Translations under genes and position numbers: made by a program | Shown here: positions 15,501-25,315 of the stretch, piece by piece | Layout of the letters: the number at the start of each line of letters is the position of its first letter | Position numbering within the stretch: position 1 is the stretch's first letter | Origin: Cristatella mucedo | Taxonomy: Eukaryota; Bryozoa; Phylactolaemata; Cristatellidae | Assembly (NCBI GenBank): GCA_009760855.2 | Contig: WPIO01000020.1 | Span: 805,001 to 869,000 of the forward strand | Direction of reading: 5' to 3' | DNA: 64,000 nucleotides | Notes under the pieces: model-generated | Databases searched by the model: none | The model's input: the letters and a program-made list of their open reading frames with translations, nothing else | Told to the model about the DNA's origin: nothing

Positions 15501-16461
15501 CTCAAAAACAATACATTCTTTGGAAAGACAATGGAAAATGTTAGAGAACGAGTAAACATTGAATTGTTTGATCTAAAATATGATAAGGATATTGCAGTTT
15601 CAGGTAAAAGAGTAATGAGTGCAAGGTTTAAAGATAGAAGATTGCTTAATCGTGATTTAGTTGGAATTGAAACAACGAAAGCAGATCTCTTGATAAACCT
15701 ATTTATTTCGGTTTTACAATTCTAGATATTTCAAAACTAATAATGCAGGATTTCTATTATAACGCAATAAAAGATTATTACAATGATAAAGTAACACTTG
15801 CTTATACTGACACTGATTCTTTGGTAATGCAAATAAATACTGATAATGTTTATATAGAGACTTTGAAAATTATTTAGATTACCTAGATTTGTCTGGTTAT
15901 CCTAAGAATCAAGATATATGGAAAGTAGAAGGAGCAGAAAAGATTATACCTGCTAATAAGGGAAGTCTAGGCAGTTTCAAGGATGAAATATGTGATAAAT
16001 GTTCAGTAGATCCAAAAACAAGAGATTTCATTAGAGATGAGAAAGGCAATATGATTGAAAAATCAATTGTACTTGATGAGGGCGTTTTCTTAAGACCAAA
16101 ACTCTATTCAATGCAAATAGCTATCAAGAAAGATAAAGGAATTTATCAAGTTAAATCTGCAGTTAAAAAAGCAAAAGGAACAAAGAAAGATGTAGTAAAG
16201 AAGTGTTTGACTCATTCTGATTATGTTGGTTGTCTTAAAACTGGTTTTGATGTTTATTGCAATCAATCAAGATTTCAATCTAGAAACCATCAAATTTTCA
16301 CTATAACACAATCTAAAAAAGCACTATCAGCATTTGACTCAAAAAGGTAATGGTTAGACTGTGGAATTCATAGTTATTCTTACCGTCACTATAGGATAAA
16401 AGAGTGTGCAGGCCACTGTAAAACTTGTAATATTAGTATAGATGCCAAAAAGGAAGATTGA
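12593..16461 (+). pseudogene. polB: Protein-primed family B DNA polymerase (PolB), decayed
   Basis: This would replicate the linear element genome by protein priming. Landmarks in order: an N-terminal domain; ExoI (YADFEW, about 13876); an inserted Cys/His module (VLDHCHLTGNYRG, about 14220); ExoII (HNLKGYD, about 14330); ExoIII region (YLTMDVLLLAD); motif A (YVDANSLY, about 14980); motif B region (KLKNNTFFGK, about 15500); motif C (YTDTDSL, about 15805); and a C-terminal region ending near 16461. In-frame TAA codons occur at 13298 and 16348; frameshifts lie near 13790, 13980, 15180, 15690 and 15860. About 1,280 codons in all, the usual size for Polinton pB. The ATG at 12593 follows a TATATA box. 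The stop at 16348 replaces a usually aromatic residue, which argues for mutation and not recoding. Confidence 0.93.
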
Positions 16462-16591
16462 AAATACGAAACCATTACCAGTAAAGAGAGTTAGATTTTC
16501 AGATAAATCAAAAAAGAAAGATGATAAAAAACTAGTTGATATACAAGAAGAAGTAGAGGTATACAAGTCAATGGATAAATTAAATATATAA
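16442..16591 (+). CDS. Small basic protein with RVxF-like motif
   Basis: A 49-residue Lys/Arg-rich protein starting inside the last codons of PolB (20-bp overlap, different frame). Residues 15-19 (KRVRF) fit the RVxF docking motif used by protein phosphatase 1 partners, and basic clusters on both sides could bind nucleic acid or act as a nuclear signal. I recognise no family. No TATATAG box directly precedes it, although AATATTAGTATAG (about 16429-16441) is close. Function unknown; the motif is short and may be chance. Confidence 0.45.
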   Translation: MPKRKIENTKPLPVKRVRFSDKSKKKDDKKLVDIQEEVEVYKSMDKLNI

Positions 16592-16618
16592 TTACAAAAT
16601 TATTTTTACTATTATAGG

Positions 16619-16864
16619 ATGGATCCCAAAGAAATCGGTATTACCAGTTCTGACAGTGAGTCCGAGTATTCAGAGGATTCAATTGACGACCCTGATTATC
16701 AAATGGAAACAGAATCTGAATCTGAGTCTTATACTTCTGAAGAATCATCTTACATTGAAACAGAATCTGAATCTGAAGATGAAGAGGTAAATTTAGAAGA
16801 ACTTCTATTTGGTAAAAATGAGTCTCTTGAATCATTAGACACTTCAGAAGGTGAAGAGATTTAA
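16619..16864 (+). CDS. Small acidic Ser/Glu-rich protein
   Basis: 81 residues, mostly Glu, Ser, Asp, with repeated ESESE-type blocks and no long hydrophobic segment. The ATG follows ACTATTATAGG with no spacer, the element's usual start box. It is intrinsically disordered by composition; the Ser-Asp/Glu pattern is typical of casein kinase 2 substrates. It sits between PolB and a run of small unknown genes. I do not recognise a family; an acidic chaperone-like or DNA-mimic role would be guesswork. Confidence 0.65.
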   Translation: MDPKEIGITSSDSESEYSEDSIDDPDYQMETESESESYTSEESSYIETESESEDEEVNLEELLFGKNESLESLDTSEGEEI

Positions 16865-16901
16865 TTTCAATTAAATAAAATTATCTTTTCATATATAGAA
16901 A

Positions 16902-17177
16902 ATGGATGTCTCAAGAATTTTAAGTTGTGAACAATCTAGAGAAATGGCAGTAAAAATTTGTCTTCAAAAACTTAAAGGTCAAGATCAACGTATAGTTAAA
17001 CATTCACTAGATAAACTCATTCCAGATATTGATAGTTCTTATATTAGTACTCTTATAGATATATGTGATACATGTGACAAACTAATGGAGAGTCGTAGTA
17101 AAATAAATGAGATGCTTGAAGAGGCAAATAAAAAATCTAAAACACCAAAAACAAAACCAGGAGTAGTGATTAATTAA
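16902..17177 (+). CDS. Small helical protein, tandem paralogue 1
   Basis: 91 residues, begins MDVSRILSCEQ, predicted largely helical, ending in a Lys-rich tail. The start is set by CATATATAGAAA just before the ATG. The stretch STLIDICDTCDKL aligns with LEKLLQIYNLSDEI in the next gene and with SLFDICNKGERL in the third, suggesting three tandem paralogues at 16902-17671. Intact. No family recognised; not obviously membrane-bound or secreted. Confidence 0.65.
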   Translation: MDVSRILSCEQSREMAVKICLQKLKGQDQRIVKHSLDKLIPDIDSSYISTLIDICDTCDKLMESRSKINEMLEEANKKSKTPKTKPGVVIN

Positions 17178-17204
17178 ACAAATTTTATAATCATTATATA
17201 GAAA

Positions 17205-17438
17205 ATGGAAGATAAAATTACAAGAATAATAAATAATAACTCTGGAAGAGAATATGCATATATTCTTGGTGTTAAACTCTTTAAATATTTTAGTGAAAGT
17301 GATGAAGAAAAATTAACTCATTGTATTAATAAACTACCTGTGTCAACTTTAGAAAAGTTATTACAAATATATAATTTGAGTGATGAAATACTAAAGATCG
17401 AAGAAATGAAATATTCTATTGCTATAAGTATTTTTTAA
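17205..17438 (+). CDS. Small helical protein, tandem paralogue 2
   Basis: 77 residues, begins MEDKITRII, preceded by CATTATATAGAAA before the ATG. Same size class and layout as its neighbours: an N-terminal 'M(D/E)xxIxRI' opening, a middle helix, then a leucine-rich segment. It is 27 bp after the previous stop and 11 bp before the next start. Intact. Function unknown. Confidence 0.62.
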   Translation: MEDKITRIINNNSGREYAYILGVKLFKYFSESDEEKLTHCINKLPVSTLEKLLQIYNLSDEILKIEEMKYSIAISIF

Positions 17439-17449
17439 TAATATATAGA

Positions 17450-17671
17450 TGGATGAAAAAATATTAAGAATTCTATGTTGCAAAGAAACTTTAGATGTCT
17501 TAAAATATATACGATATCAAAAATTTAGTTCTTATAAATTTCATGATTACTTCACTTTTTGATATTTGTAATAAAGGTGAGAGATTAGATGAAGAACTTA
17601 AAAAATACTATGATTCTTGTACAAACGATGAAGAAGCAATTAAAAATCCGAAAAAGAGTTTTGGTTTATAA
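17450..17671 (+). pseudogene. Small helical protein, tandem paralogue 3, frameshifted
   Basis: Starts MDEKILRILCC right after AATATATAG. The frame is lost near 17530 and the homologous segment (SLFDICNKGERLDEEL) resumes in another frame, ending at TAA 17669-17671. Its opening and internal motif match the two preceding genes. One indel is enough to explain the break. Confidence 0.55.
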
Positions 17672-17729
17672 TAATAATTTTTCTTTAGTTTGTTTGCATG
17701 TATTTTAATTTTTTATTATTATATAGGAA

Positions 17730-18194
17730 ATGGAAGCCGTTACTGATCCGATGCTAGCAACTACTGCATTATCACTTAAATCTTATGTTGATTATCTTGT
17801 TAGATCAAGAATGACAGCATACGATGAGCAACAACTCAGTTCTGATATTTCAGTGATGACTGATACATCTGTTAAGAAATTCTATCTTGATGAAGCTGAA
17901 ATTGAAGCACAAAAGATTATTAGTGCAGGTCAATCTGAAGTTCTATCAGGGCTTGAGGAAAGAGTTAGATCTGAAGTTGATGCTCTTCTAGATGATCCTA
18001 GTGAGATTGCTGATTATACTACATGGATTGCATCACAACTTCCAACAGTGTCTACAGTCATATCTGGAGTGTCTGGTGTTAAACCTGATATCACTGGAAT
18101 TGTTAAAGATGAGTGTTACGCAGTTCTACCAAGTATTACTGATGGTTAGAGTGCAAAACAAAAAGCCGCTGAGGCAGCTCTTTCTCAAGTATAG
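17730..18194 (+). CDS. Unknown protein with in-frame TAG near the C-terminus
   Basis: 139 residues open from the ATG after ATTATATAGGAA, then TAG at 18147, then 14 more codons in the same frame to TAG at 18192. The sequence is helical and amphipathic, with Ala/Ser-rich ends and no Cys/His motif except single residues. The late position of the first stop means the shorter product could be functional. No family recognised; the neighbours give no strong hint. Confidence 0.55.
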
Positions 18195-18235
18195 TTTAAT
18201 TTAATTAAATAAAATATAAAAACAATATATAGAAG

Positions 18236-18617
18236 ATGAACATTGAGACAAGAAGTAAAGACTGTCTTAAAGAAGCACAAGGACAACAACATTCAAACTT
18301 TAATATCTGTTCTTATCCAATGGGTAGAATTGAAGACATCAGATCAACGTTGTTAGATGCTGTAAAACTAGTATTTGAATATAAAGCACTTAGAATTAAC
18401 CAATCTGAATCAGAAATAGCAAATATATTTGTTAAAGTTAGAGATGGTTCAATTTTTGAAGAGTTTCTTAAAGACTTAAAAATAGAAAAAATAAATAGTA
18501 TAAGGTCTGAAGCATACTCTAAAAAAAATTGAACTAACTAAACAAATGAAAGATTCTGAAAAGAGTTTTGATATTCCTGAAGAATTGATTAAAGAAACTA
18601 TGAATTGGAAGATTTAA
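18236..18617 (+). pseudogene. Unknown helical protein, frameshifted at an A run
   Basis: Starts MNIETRSKDCLKEA after ACAATATATAGAAG. The reading frame is open for 98 residues, breaks in the A run at 18521-18528, and continues in a second frame (EKSFDIPEELIKE) to TAA 18615-18617. That stop is interlocked with the stop of the converging minus-strand gene in one TTAA. The frameshift at a homopolymer may be an assembly error. Function unknown. Confidence 0.55.
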
Positions 18618-19177
18618 ATATCTGAAATATAAGGATTAACGTATCTTTTTACTCCATCTGTTTTATCTATCGATGCTGAAGGAGAGTAGTGAACACCTTT
18701 AACTAATCCAATCTCAATATAATCTGTATCAGTTGGTGCTGTAATGTATGTACTATCTAAAAATGGATATATAGCAGTAAAATTAAGAGTAACTTCTGAA
18801 TTATTATTTGAAATAGTAAAATTTGATGGTGAATTGTTTAATAAAATCATATTATCAACAATACCATTAACTCCTAGTTTGAAGTAAGTACTAAAACTTG
18901 GATTATAAGTAATCTTATGATACAAATTTATAACAATAGTATCACCATGTATTATTTCTACTTCTTCAATATCGCCATCTGTTAGTTCAAAACCTTCATT
19001 TGTTTTTTTAATAGTAATAGTAATATTTGCTTTCATAACTCTAAATGAAACACTAATCCCTGCAAATGTGAATGAATCATTATAATAAATTGATTTAGAA
19101 ACTGTGTACTTAGTTATAAAATTAACATAATTACTAACACCATTTGTTGCATTATTTATATCTTTTATTTTTATCAC
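18614..19177 (-). CDS. Unknown beta-rich, probably structural protein
   Basis: 187 residues, intact, Asn/Thr/Ile-rich with alternating hydrophobic residues typical of beta structure and no Cys motif, signal or membrane helix. It is the last of four consecutive minus-strand genes; the three upstream ones are fibre-like, so a virion surface or receptor-binding role is possible. A TATAGTGATAAAA sequence precedes the ATG. Its stop overlaps the stop of the converging plus-strand gene by four bases. No family recognised. Confidence 0.6.
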   Translation of the reverse strand: MIKIKDINNATNGVSNYVNFITKYTVSKSIYYNDSFTFAGISVSFRVMKANITITIKKTNEGFELTDGDIEEVEIIHGDTIVINLYHKITYNPSFSTYFKLGVNGIVDNMILLNNSPSNFTISNNNSEVTLNFTAIYPFLDSTYITAPTDTDYIEIGLVKGVHYSPSASIDKTDGVKRYVNPYISDI

Positions 19178-19200
19178 TATACTTGTGTATAATACTTATT

Positions 19201-19766
19201 TTATGTTAATATCTGATAGTTTTCCAAAAATAATTTTCCATTACTTGAAGAAGAAAATGCTCGTGATGCTATACCAATATTACTTACACTGTTTACAGTT
19301 AAATCACCCAAACATTCAATAAAACGTGCATTAGCAATAACATTAGAAATATAAAAATAATTTCCACACTTTAAGTAAAATATATGAAGGAATTTGAAAG
19401 GAATTAAATCATTTGGACCATATCCATCAAATTTTGGTTCACTTCTTCTCATTATTAATTTATCTACAATCAAGTTTCTACTCATTCTTACAGGTCTCAT
19501 ATTTCTATCTAATTTTGTATCAAGATATTTTTTGATGCAACATCTCTTCCATTAACAGGATCTGATATTCTTACGTATTTTTTTGAATTTACATATAAAT
19601 TACCAGTTATACGTTGATCTGAAACAGTATCTTTTCTTAGATAATTGTTATCAGCAAATGATTTATTAACTGTTTCTAATGTATCAACAGTTTCTCCAAC
19701 ATTAATTATTCTGTTTGAATCAGAGTTCAATGTTCCATCCATTTGTAAATCTTTTCTACTAAGCAT
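19201..19766 (-). pseudogene. Fibre-like protein A, frameshifted
   Basis: N-terminal half has the repeat seen in phage and Polinton fibre proteins: an 'MDG/LNxxxNxIxN(L/V)G' block followed by 'V(A/N)KxxADxxYLxKD'. A shift at the A run near 19533 separates it from a C-terminal part of about 100 residues that differs from the other fibre genes. The start ATG is 1 base after the stop of fibre B, and TATATAG lies inside the fibre B C-terminus. Likely a trimeric, beta-helical surface spike; the unique C-terminus would be the binding head. Role inferred from repeat type. Confidence 0.65.
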
Positions 19767-19767
19767 T

Positions 19768-20644
19768 TTAATGTGTTGCTATATAAAGCGTTACATTTAT
19801 TGTTTTATTAAATAAATCTTCTGTAGCTACAAATATAGAACTCTCTATTTTTTTAGTTGGATCTAGAGAATAACTTCCAAATAATTGATATGGATATTCT
19901 CTTGCATTTATTCCATTTGTTGGAAAAGGAATAATGATTTTTGTTTAGTTTGGAGTTAATGAATATGTTGCTGAAAGTACAAATATACCTCTAGGAACAT
20001 AAACATCTCCTAATAAACTAATCCATTTTCCATTATATGATAAACTTCCAATTGTAGTTTGTAATGAACTATTAATTATACCGTAAATTGTATAACTGCT
20101 ACATTCCAATCTGTTATTTTATTTGGATAATCAAGGTTTACACCATCATTAAGATTAACAGGATCATTTACAATTCTAATAATATTACTTGACATATCTA
20201 GATTTCCATTAACAATTCCACCATGAACACTAAGAAAGTTTGTATTAATATAACTTGTATTTACTACACTATAATCATTATCTGGAGGTGCACTAGCACT
20301 AATACCAGCATCTACAATTAAATTTTCTCTAATTGTTCCACCAGTAAGTGGTAATTTAGTATCAGCATAATCCTTTGTTGCAGCATCACTAGGATTTATA
20401 GGATCAGCAAGATATACTGTTCTAAAATTATTCATATCAATATCTCCATCGTTAGTGGTAGATCTAGAAATCTTAGTAACAAAATTTGTATCTATATACT
20501 TTCTATTTACTGCATCACCAGCATCAACAGGATCACCTAAATTCTTTATAAGATTATTATCCATATTTAGATTTCCACTGAGAGTATCACCAGTTTTTTT
20601 AATACAATTCTTTGACGTCTTTCCTCTACTTCTTTTCCTAACAT
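19768..20644 (-). pseudogene. Fibre-like protein B, decayed
   Basis: Starts three bases after the TAG of fibre C (GTATAGAAAATG). Shortly after the start an A run shifts the frame; the following frame carries at least three repeats such as LNMDNNLIKNLGDPVDAGDA, with 'KxTGDTLSGNL' connectors and YxDTK/YADTK ends. A second shift near 20085 leads into a C-terminal head of about 100 residues with one in-frame TAA (near 19947). The 'tail-fibre repeats then unique head' architecture is shared with the genes on either side and at 31819. Confidence 0.7.
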
Positions 20645-20647
20645 TTT

Positions 20648-21512
20648 CTATACAATACTAACAATAAAATCTATAAAAGTAATTCCACTAGCAGCTGTAA
20701 ACTTATCGATAGCATATCTACATGTCCCATCAATGTTAATAATTAATACTACTGTACCACTTACTCCATAAGTATTATCACTAGGTTATTCTAAATAAGA
20801 ATTAGTTTTATTAGTTGCATACATAATATTAGATACCATACTAAAATTAGGTAACACTCCTGGAAAGAATGTTTTAAGATTAGTATTGTAGGCTACAATG
20901 TCTCCAGTAGCTGCAACAACAGGTATATAACCTGGTGTTATTTGTTGAGTTTGAAATTTATTACCTGTACTTCCCTTTGCAGTAATATTAAGACCTAACA
21001 TATCAAGGTAAAATATACTTGGATAAGTACCTTTCAAACCTAAGTATTTAAAAAATTACTTGTTTATTACTATCAACATAAGATTTAGTTGCTACATCAG
21101 AAACTTTTACATTAATAATATTCTTATTTCCCATATCAATACTTGACATTGTTTTACCTTGAAACACTGCTGTCATACTTTTAAGTAATCCATAGTTTAT
21201 TACTTTATAAGGTCTCAGATCTGAGTAAACAGTTCCATCAGCAGAGTTACCAGATATACCAACAACATTCATACAATCCAATTGTGATTTCATTACTGCT
21301 CCACTTTTAGGTAGTAAATGTGTAAGAGCTGATACTTTTGCTATTTCTCCTGAAGGATTACTAAGACTATTATTACCAGCACTTGAAGTAACAGCATAAT
21401 CTAGTCTTATAGCATCACCACTATTAGCTGGAAATCCTAAATTAGTTATTCTATTATTATTTGCATCAAGATTAGTATAAATATTACCATTGACTTTTCT
21501 AACTTTTTCCAT
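20648..21512 (-). pseudogene. Fibre-like protein C, frameshifted
   Basis: First gene of the minus-strand fibre block, ATG after TATTATATA. The repeats (e.g. LDANNNRITNLGFPANSGDA, IDMGNKNIINVKVSDVATKS) fill residues 14-150; a frameshift near 21050 and one in-frame TAA (20784) interrupt a C-terminal domain with short Gly/Thr-rich strands. The final TAG is part of the start box of fibre B. As for its paralogues, a receptor-binding spike is inferred, not shown. Confidence 0.7.
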
Positions 21513-21522
21513 TATATAATAT

Positions 21523-22629
21523 ATGCCGAAAAATCAAGAAAAGGTAAAGGTGTAGAAGAAGATTTAAAAGAACTAAAACAACTAAAAATGTGTTAGATGG
21601 TGTTAAGACTGCAACAAAAATAGGTGAAAAAGCAGTTACAAAATTATTACCAAAGTTAGCAGCAAGATTATCATTACAAGCTTCTGAAAAGATTGCTACA
21701 GCTGTTCCAAAAGTATTACAGTCTCTTAAAGTTATTGGAGCAGGAACTAAGGTATTAGGAGGCTTTCTATCAGGTTTTACAGGATTAGTTAATCTAAGTC
21801 TTTTCATAAAACGAATAGTAGATGATATTACTAGTGGTAAGTATGGACAGGTGTTTTGGAAAACAATGTCAGAAAAAAAAGAAGGATTGCAAATATGATA
21901 AAATCACTAGAAATAGGTCTAGCAATTAATGATGTTTTACTTGCTGCAGAAAAAGATGGTTATCCTTGGCAATGGAACCCTAGTCAATATTTAACTGAAG
22001 TGTTTGGAATGGAAGTTAATTGGGATAGTTCACAATTAGATCCTAAATCATGGAGTAAGAATTTCTTAGAAGTTCGATCAGGAGGATTCTTACCTGCTAT
22101 TCCAGCACTAGTAGGTTTAATAGCTTCAATTATCGGAGGAGTCGGGACAGGAATTTCAATAGCAGTAGCTGTTGCAAGTCTAATAAAAAAGTTAGTTGAT
22201 ACTGCAATGTTTACTGCTAAAAGTCCGTCTATGAAAACCCACGAACAGAGGATGGAAGCATTAACCTTACAAAGTGAAAAACTTACAAATGCAATAAATG
22301 ACTTAAAGAAAATGGTAAAAGCAATTGATCGTGGGATTGATATTGATGTTAGTGGTAAAGTGCAGATTGAAGAAATACAAAATCGTTTAGACTACCAAGA
22401 TAAAGGTCGAGAATTAGTAGATAAAGGAGGTGTGGATTTTTCGCCGGAATTAAAAAGAGATATTAAGCAGGTAGAAGCTTCATCGGCTGGCGGTAAGAAA
22501 AATTGTAATTATAAGGCGGAGAGTGCAATGTTATTGTCTAGCCTTTATGCGCAGGGGAAAACACCTGAAGAAATTGATAGAGAAGTGAAAAAGCTGTTAG
22601 TAGAATTAAAACAAAGGTGTAGTAATTAA
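21523..22629 (+). pseudogene. Hydrophobic minor-virion-protein candidate, frameshifted
   Basis: Starts at an ATG just after TTATATAATAT, then a short basic N-terminus, a first frame with an Ala/Leu/Lys amphipathic segment, a shift at the A run near 21870, and a second frame of over 240 residues. The latter holds a 35-residue hydrophobic stretch beginning SGGFLPAIPALVGLIASIIG and a charged helical C-terminus. Gly-Gly sites before it resemble adenain-type protease sites. The position between fibre and PLA2 genes and the membrane-active-looking segment suggest an adenovirus pVI/pX-like minor capsid protein, but I cannot assign a family. The stop interlocks with the converging HNH gene in TTAA (22626-22629). 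Confidence 0.5.
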
Positions 22630-23164
22630 AGATCTGTGTATCGAACTAATTTGTTATCACCATCTAAACAATAATTGAAATTCAATCTTGCATAATCTAA
22701 ATGTAAGCGAATTGCTTCGAGATCTCTCACTTTTGCTGCTTCTTCTGCATCATCAAATAAACCCAAGTGATACAAATGTTTATCTATTCGAATATGTGAT
22801 TACCATTTGTTTCCTTTTTCATTCAAGCAAACACCAATAAAACCACTAGTGTTATTTTTCCTTATTCCTACATTTCTATTATTTTCAGATGATGTTGCTT
22901 CACGTAAATTGTAAAAACTATTATTTAGTTTATTACCGTCAATGTGATCTATTTCTTACAAAGGAATTTTACCTGCTCTATCAACCAGGCCAAACGGTGA
23001 GAATAATACAATTTTCTATCAATTCTAATAATTCTATATCCATCTGATCTTATACAACCTGCTTCATCTCCTACTTTTGCATTTTCTCCACGATTAGTTT
23101 TATTTGTAAATTTTCCGGTGAATGCATTACGTTCTCTCAATTGAGCAACTTCGTCATCAGACAT
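22626..23164 (-). pseudogene. HNH endonuclease with AP2 domain, decayed
   Basis: The N-terminal half is open: DGYRIIRIDRKLYYSHRLAW is the usual lead-in of viral and phage HNH endonucleases. A frame change near 22975 and an in-frame stop interrupt it before IDHIDGNKLNN...NLREA, the HNH core. An AP2 DNA-binding domain follows (GFIGVCLNEKG...HLGLFDDAEEAAKVRD) with a second stop at the Trp-rich strand. A second copy of this architecture lies at 33952-34485. Such genes are typically selfish homing endonucleases. Start box: TATAATAGAA before the ATG. Confidence 0.8.
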
Positions 23165-23218
23165 TTCTATTATATGTTTTTTATCTGTTTAAAATATTTT
23201 ATTATGTTATAGAAAATT

Positions 23219-24058
23219 ATGTATCAAGAAGCTAAACTATCCTTGTCTAATCATCAGGTGAAATTAATACATAATTCTAACGAACCAATATCAATCTGAC
23301 TTAAACATTCAGATTTAACAGGATCTGTTCCAATTCTTGTTACAAAGACTCAACTAAATAAAATAGAAAAGAGTAAGAGTGCTAGTAAAGGGTTGCAATT
23401 GAATATTTCATTGCTAGTAAAGGGTTGCAATTGAATATTTCATTGAAACAACTAAGAGCAAATAGAAGACAAGGTTCTGGTATTGTAGATATAATAAATA
23501 AATTATCTAGAATTTCATCTTCCTCTTCCAAAAGATGTAAAATCAGAAAATGTACCAAATGGTTCTTTTAACAATACTGGAAAATATTCATATGCAGGGC
23601 CAGGTACAAAGTTTAATCAAAGAATGGATCAAGGATATGTTGGTGTTAATGATTTAGATGCTAGGGCTTTAATTCACGACCACACATATAATGAAACAAG
23701 TAATTTACCAGAGCCAAAACGAACTGAAATTATAAACTTATCAGATCTTGTTCTTGCTGAATCTGCTGCTAGGATTGCATTAGATCCTAAACAACCGAAT
23801 TATGTTCGTGAAGACGCTAAAACTGTCGCAGCCATCATGAGTGCAAAAGCGAAGTTAGGTCTTGGCATTGGTGGTTCTATTCTTAATAGCAAAATTGCAA
23901 TGGATTTCTTAAAAGACAAAGTATCTAATCCAACAAGTATTAGTAAGATAACTAATTATGCTAAAACTCTTGTTGATAAGATGTTAAGTACAAGTAAAAA
24001 AAGATATAATCTAATTTTTGTTTTGTTTTGTGTTTATATTTTGTTTTTGTATATCTAA
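23219..24058 (+). pseudogene. Phospholipase A2-domain protein (parvovirus VP1u type), decayed
   Basis: The 5' part, from an ATG after TATAGAAAATT, is interrupted by an in-frame TGA (about 23298) and by a perfect 32-bp tandem duplication (23381-23412 and 23413-23444), which shifts the frame. Downstream, the calcium-loop motif YAGPGTK (about 23595) and the catalytic helix motif DLDARALIHDHTY (23651-23689), with the His-Asp pair, identify the PLA2 fold that parvoviruses and many adintoviruses use to escape endosomes. The helical C-terminus ends in a hydrophobic segment (FVLFCVYILFLYI), possibly a membrane anchor. Stop interlocked with the next gene. Confidence 0.8.
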
Positions 24059-24552
24059 TAATCTGCAGGATTGAATTTATCCTGTGATTGTTTTTTATCT
24101 ATATTATAAACTTTAACTTGATCAATTTTCAATCTAATATTTAGTCTTTCTTCTGAGTTATAACTATCTTTAGTAACATAAGATCCATCTAGAATTCCAG
24201 TAACAGCAAAGTCATTTCCAAACTTTTGAATTATTTCAGCAACACTGGTAAATTTAATTTCTTTGTTCTTTTGATCAAAGAAGATACTTGGTTTATTACC
24301 AAATGTAATTCTTATACCAATAGTTGAAGGAGCAGTCATATCATAACCACTAAATTCAAGCTTTATACTTGCTCTATTAGCAATATCTTCAAGTACAGGT
24401 CTCATATCTTCTGTTATATACATCCATGCATTGAAGTAAGGCTTAGAATCTTTACTAATTTTCTCTTCAATGTGAATACATGCTTGTTTTCCTTTAAGAA
24501 TTACGACAGCAGCATTTTCAAGGACAACGAATTTTTCATTCTCCGTTTCCAT
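24055..24552 (-). CDS. Unknown conserved-looking protein, possibly OB-fold
   Basis: 165 residues, intact. Alternating strands, charged loops and the lack of signal or membrane segments resemble a small beta-barrel, and a single-stranded DNA-binding protein would suit a protein-primed replicon, but I see no diagnostic motif. It starts 17 bp inside the end of the protease gene; its start box (TTTTATAGAA) is therefore within protease coding sequence. Its TAG stop interlocks with the TAA of the PLA2 gene (CTAA, 24055-24058). Confidence 0.6.
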   Translation of the reverse strand: METENEKFVVLENAAVVILKGKQACIHIEEKISKDSKPYFNAWMYITEDMRPVLEDIANRASIKLEFSGYDMTAPSTIGIRITFGNKPSIFFDQKNKEIKFTSVAEIIQKFGNDFAVTGILDGSYVTKDSYNSEERLNIRLKIDQVKVYNIDKKQSQDKFNPADY

Positions 24553-25315
24553 TTCTATAAAAGGGAGAGAAAATGTTTAAATAAATTAATAATTCCATTG
24601 TCGATCCAAAATCCGATTCTTGCATCAATTTTAAGAAGATTAGACACCTTCCTCCACAATCCGTTTGATCGTATTCTTGTAACTTAAACGTTTGAAATGT
24701 TGGTATAACACCAAAATATTTTATTACTTCGGGTAAAGGTGGTGCACCAAATGAATCAAAGTAAAAACATTTGTTTCCTTCTTTTTTAAGTGCTACCCAA
24801 TGATATATTGCTTTTTCTGATTCACCAGTATTACAAATAAGGCATTCATTTCTTAATGGTTTTGTTAGTTCATCTCTTGCAAAGACACCTCTAATTTTTT
24901 TTCTATCTAATTCTTTTATATAATTATTTATTTCTATATCAGTCAAAGGTGATGATTTTACTTTTTTTAAGTGTTCAATAGTATTTTTTAGCTCTGCAAT
25001 TTTATCTCCAGAACCACTATATCTTTCTTTACTACCTGAGAATATTTTACTAAGTGTATTTGATATTGCAGCAAATAAAGCAGGAGTTGGAACAGATGAT
25101 CCAGATTTGTTTTGTATTCTTTCAGAACCAGATTTGTTTTGTATTCTTCCAGAACCAACTGTTGTTCTCAATTTAACAAACTTTGACTTCTTACTATTAC
25201 AAATAGTACAAATACCTTTGACTAATCCTCTCATTCCTTTCGTACTATCTACTTCTACATATTCTTCATGGAGTGTATCAGTTTGTTTTTTACACTTCAA
25301 ACAATATATTTCCAT
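24536..25315 (-). CDS. pro: Adenain-like cysteine protease with N-terminal zinc ribbon
   Basis: 260 residues, intact. Residues 1-48 carry two CxxC pairs (YCLKCKK and ICTICNSK), a small zinc ribbon. A linker holds two RIQNKSGS repeats. The C-terminal half is a Ulp1/adenain-family protease: His in IYHWVAL, Asp in FYFDSFG, the Gln-Cys pair in QTDCGGRC. In Polintons this enzyme matures capsid proteins. I chose the MEIYCLKC start because the ATAATAGAT box precedes it directly; an upstream alternative would run through the divergent ATPase start. Divergent from the ATPase with a 22-bp gap. Confidence 0.88.
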   Translation of the reverse strand: MEIYCLKCKKQTDTLHEEYVEVDSTKGMRGLVKGICTICNSKKSKFVKLRTTVGSGRIQNKSGSERIQNKSGSSVPTPALFAAISNTLSKIFSGSKERYSGSGDKIAELKNTIEHLKKVKSSPLTDIEINNYIKELDRKKIRGVFARDELTKPLRNECLICNTGESEKAIYHWVALKKEGNKCFYFDSFGAPPLPEVIKYFGVIPTFQTFKLQEYDQTDCGGRCLIFLKLMQESDFGSTMELLIYLNIFSPFYRNGNGE

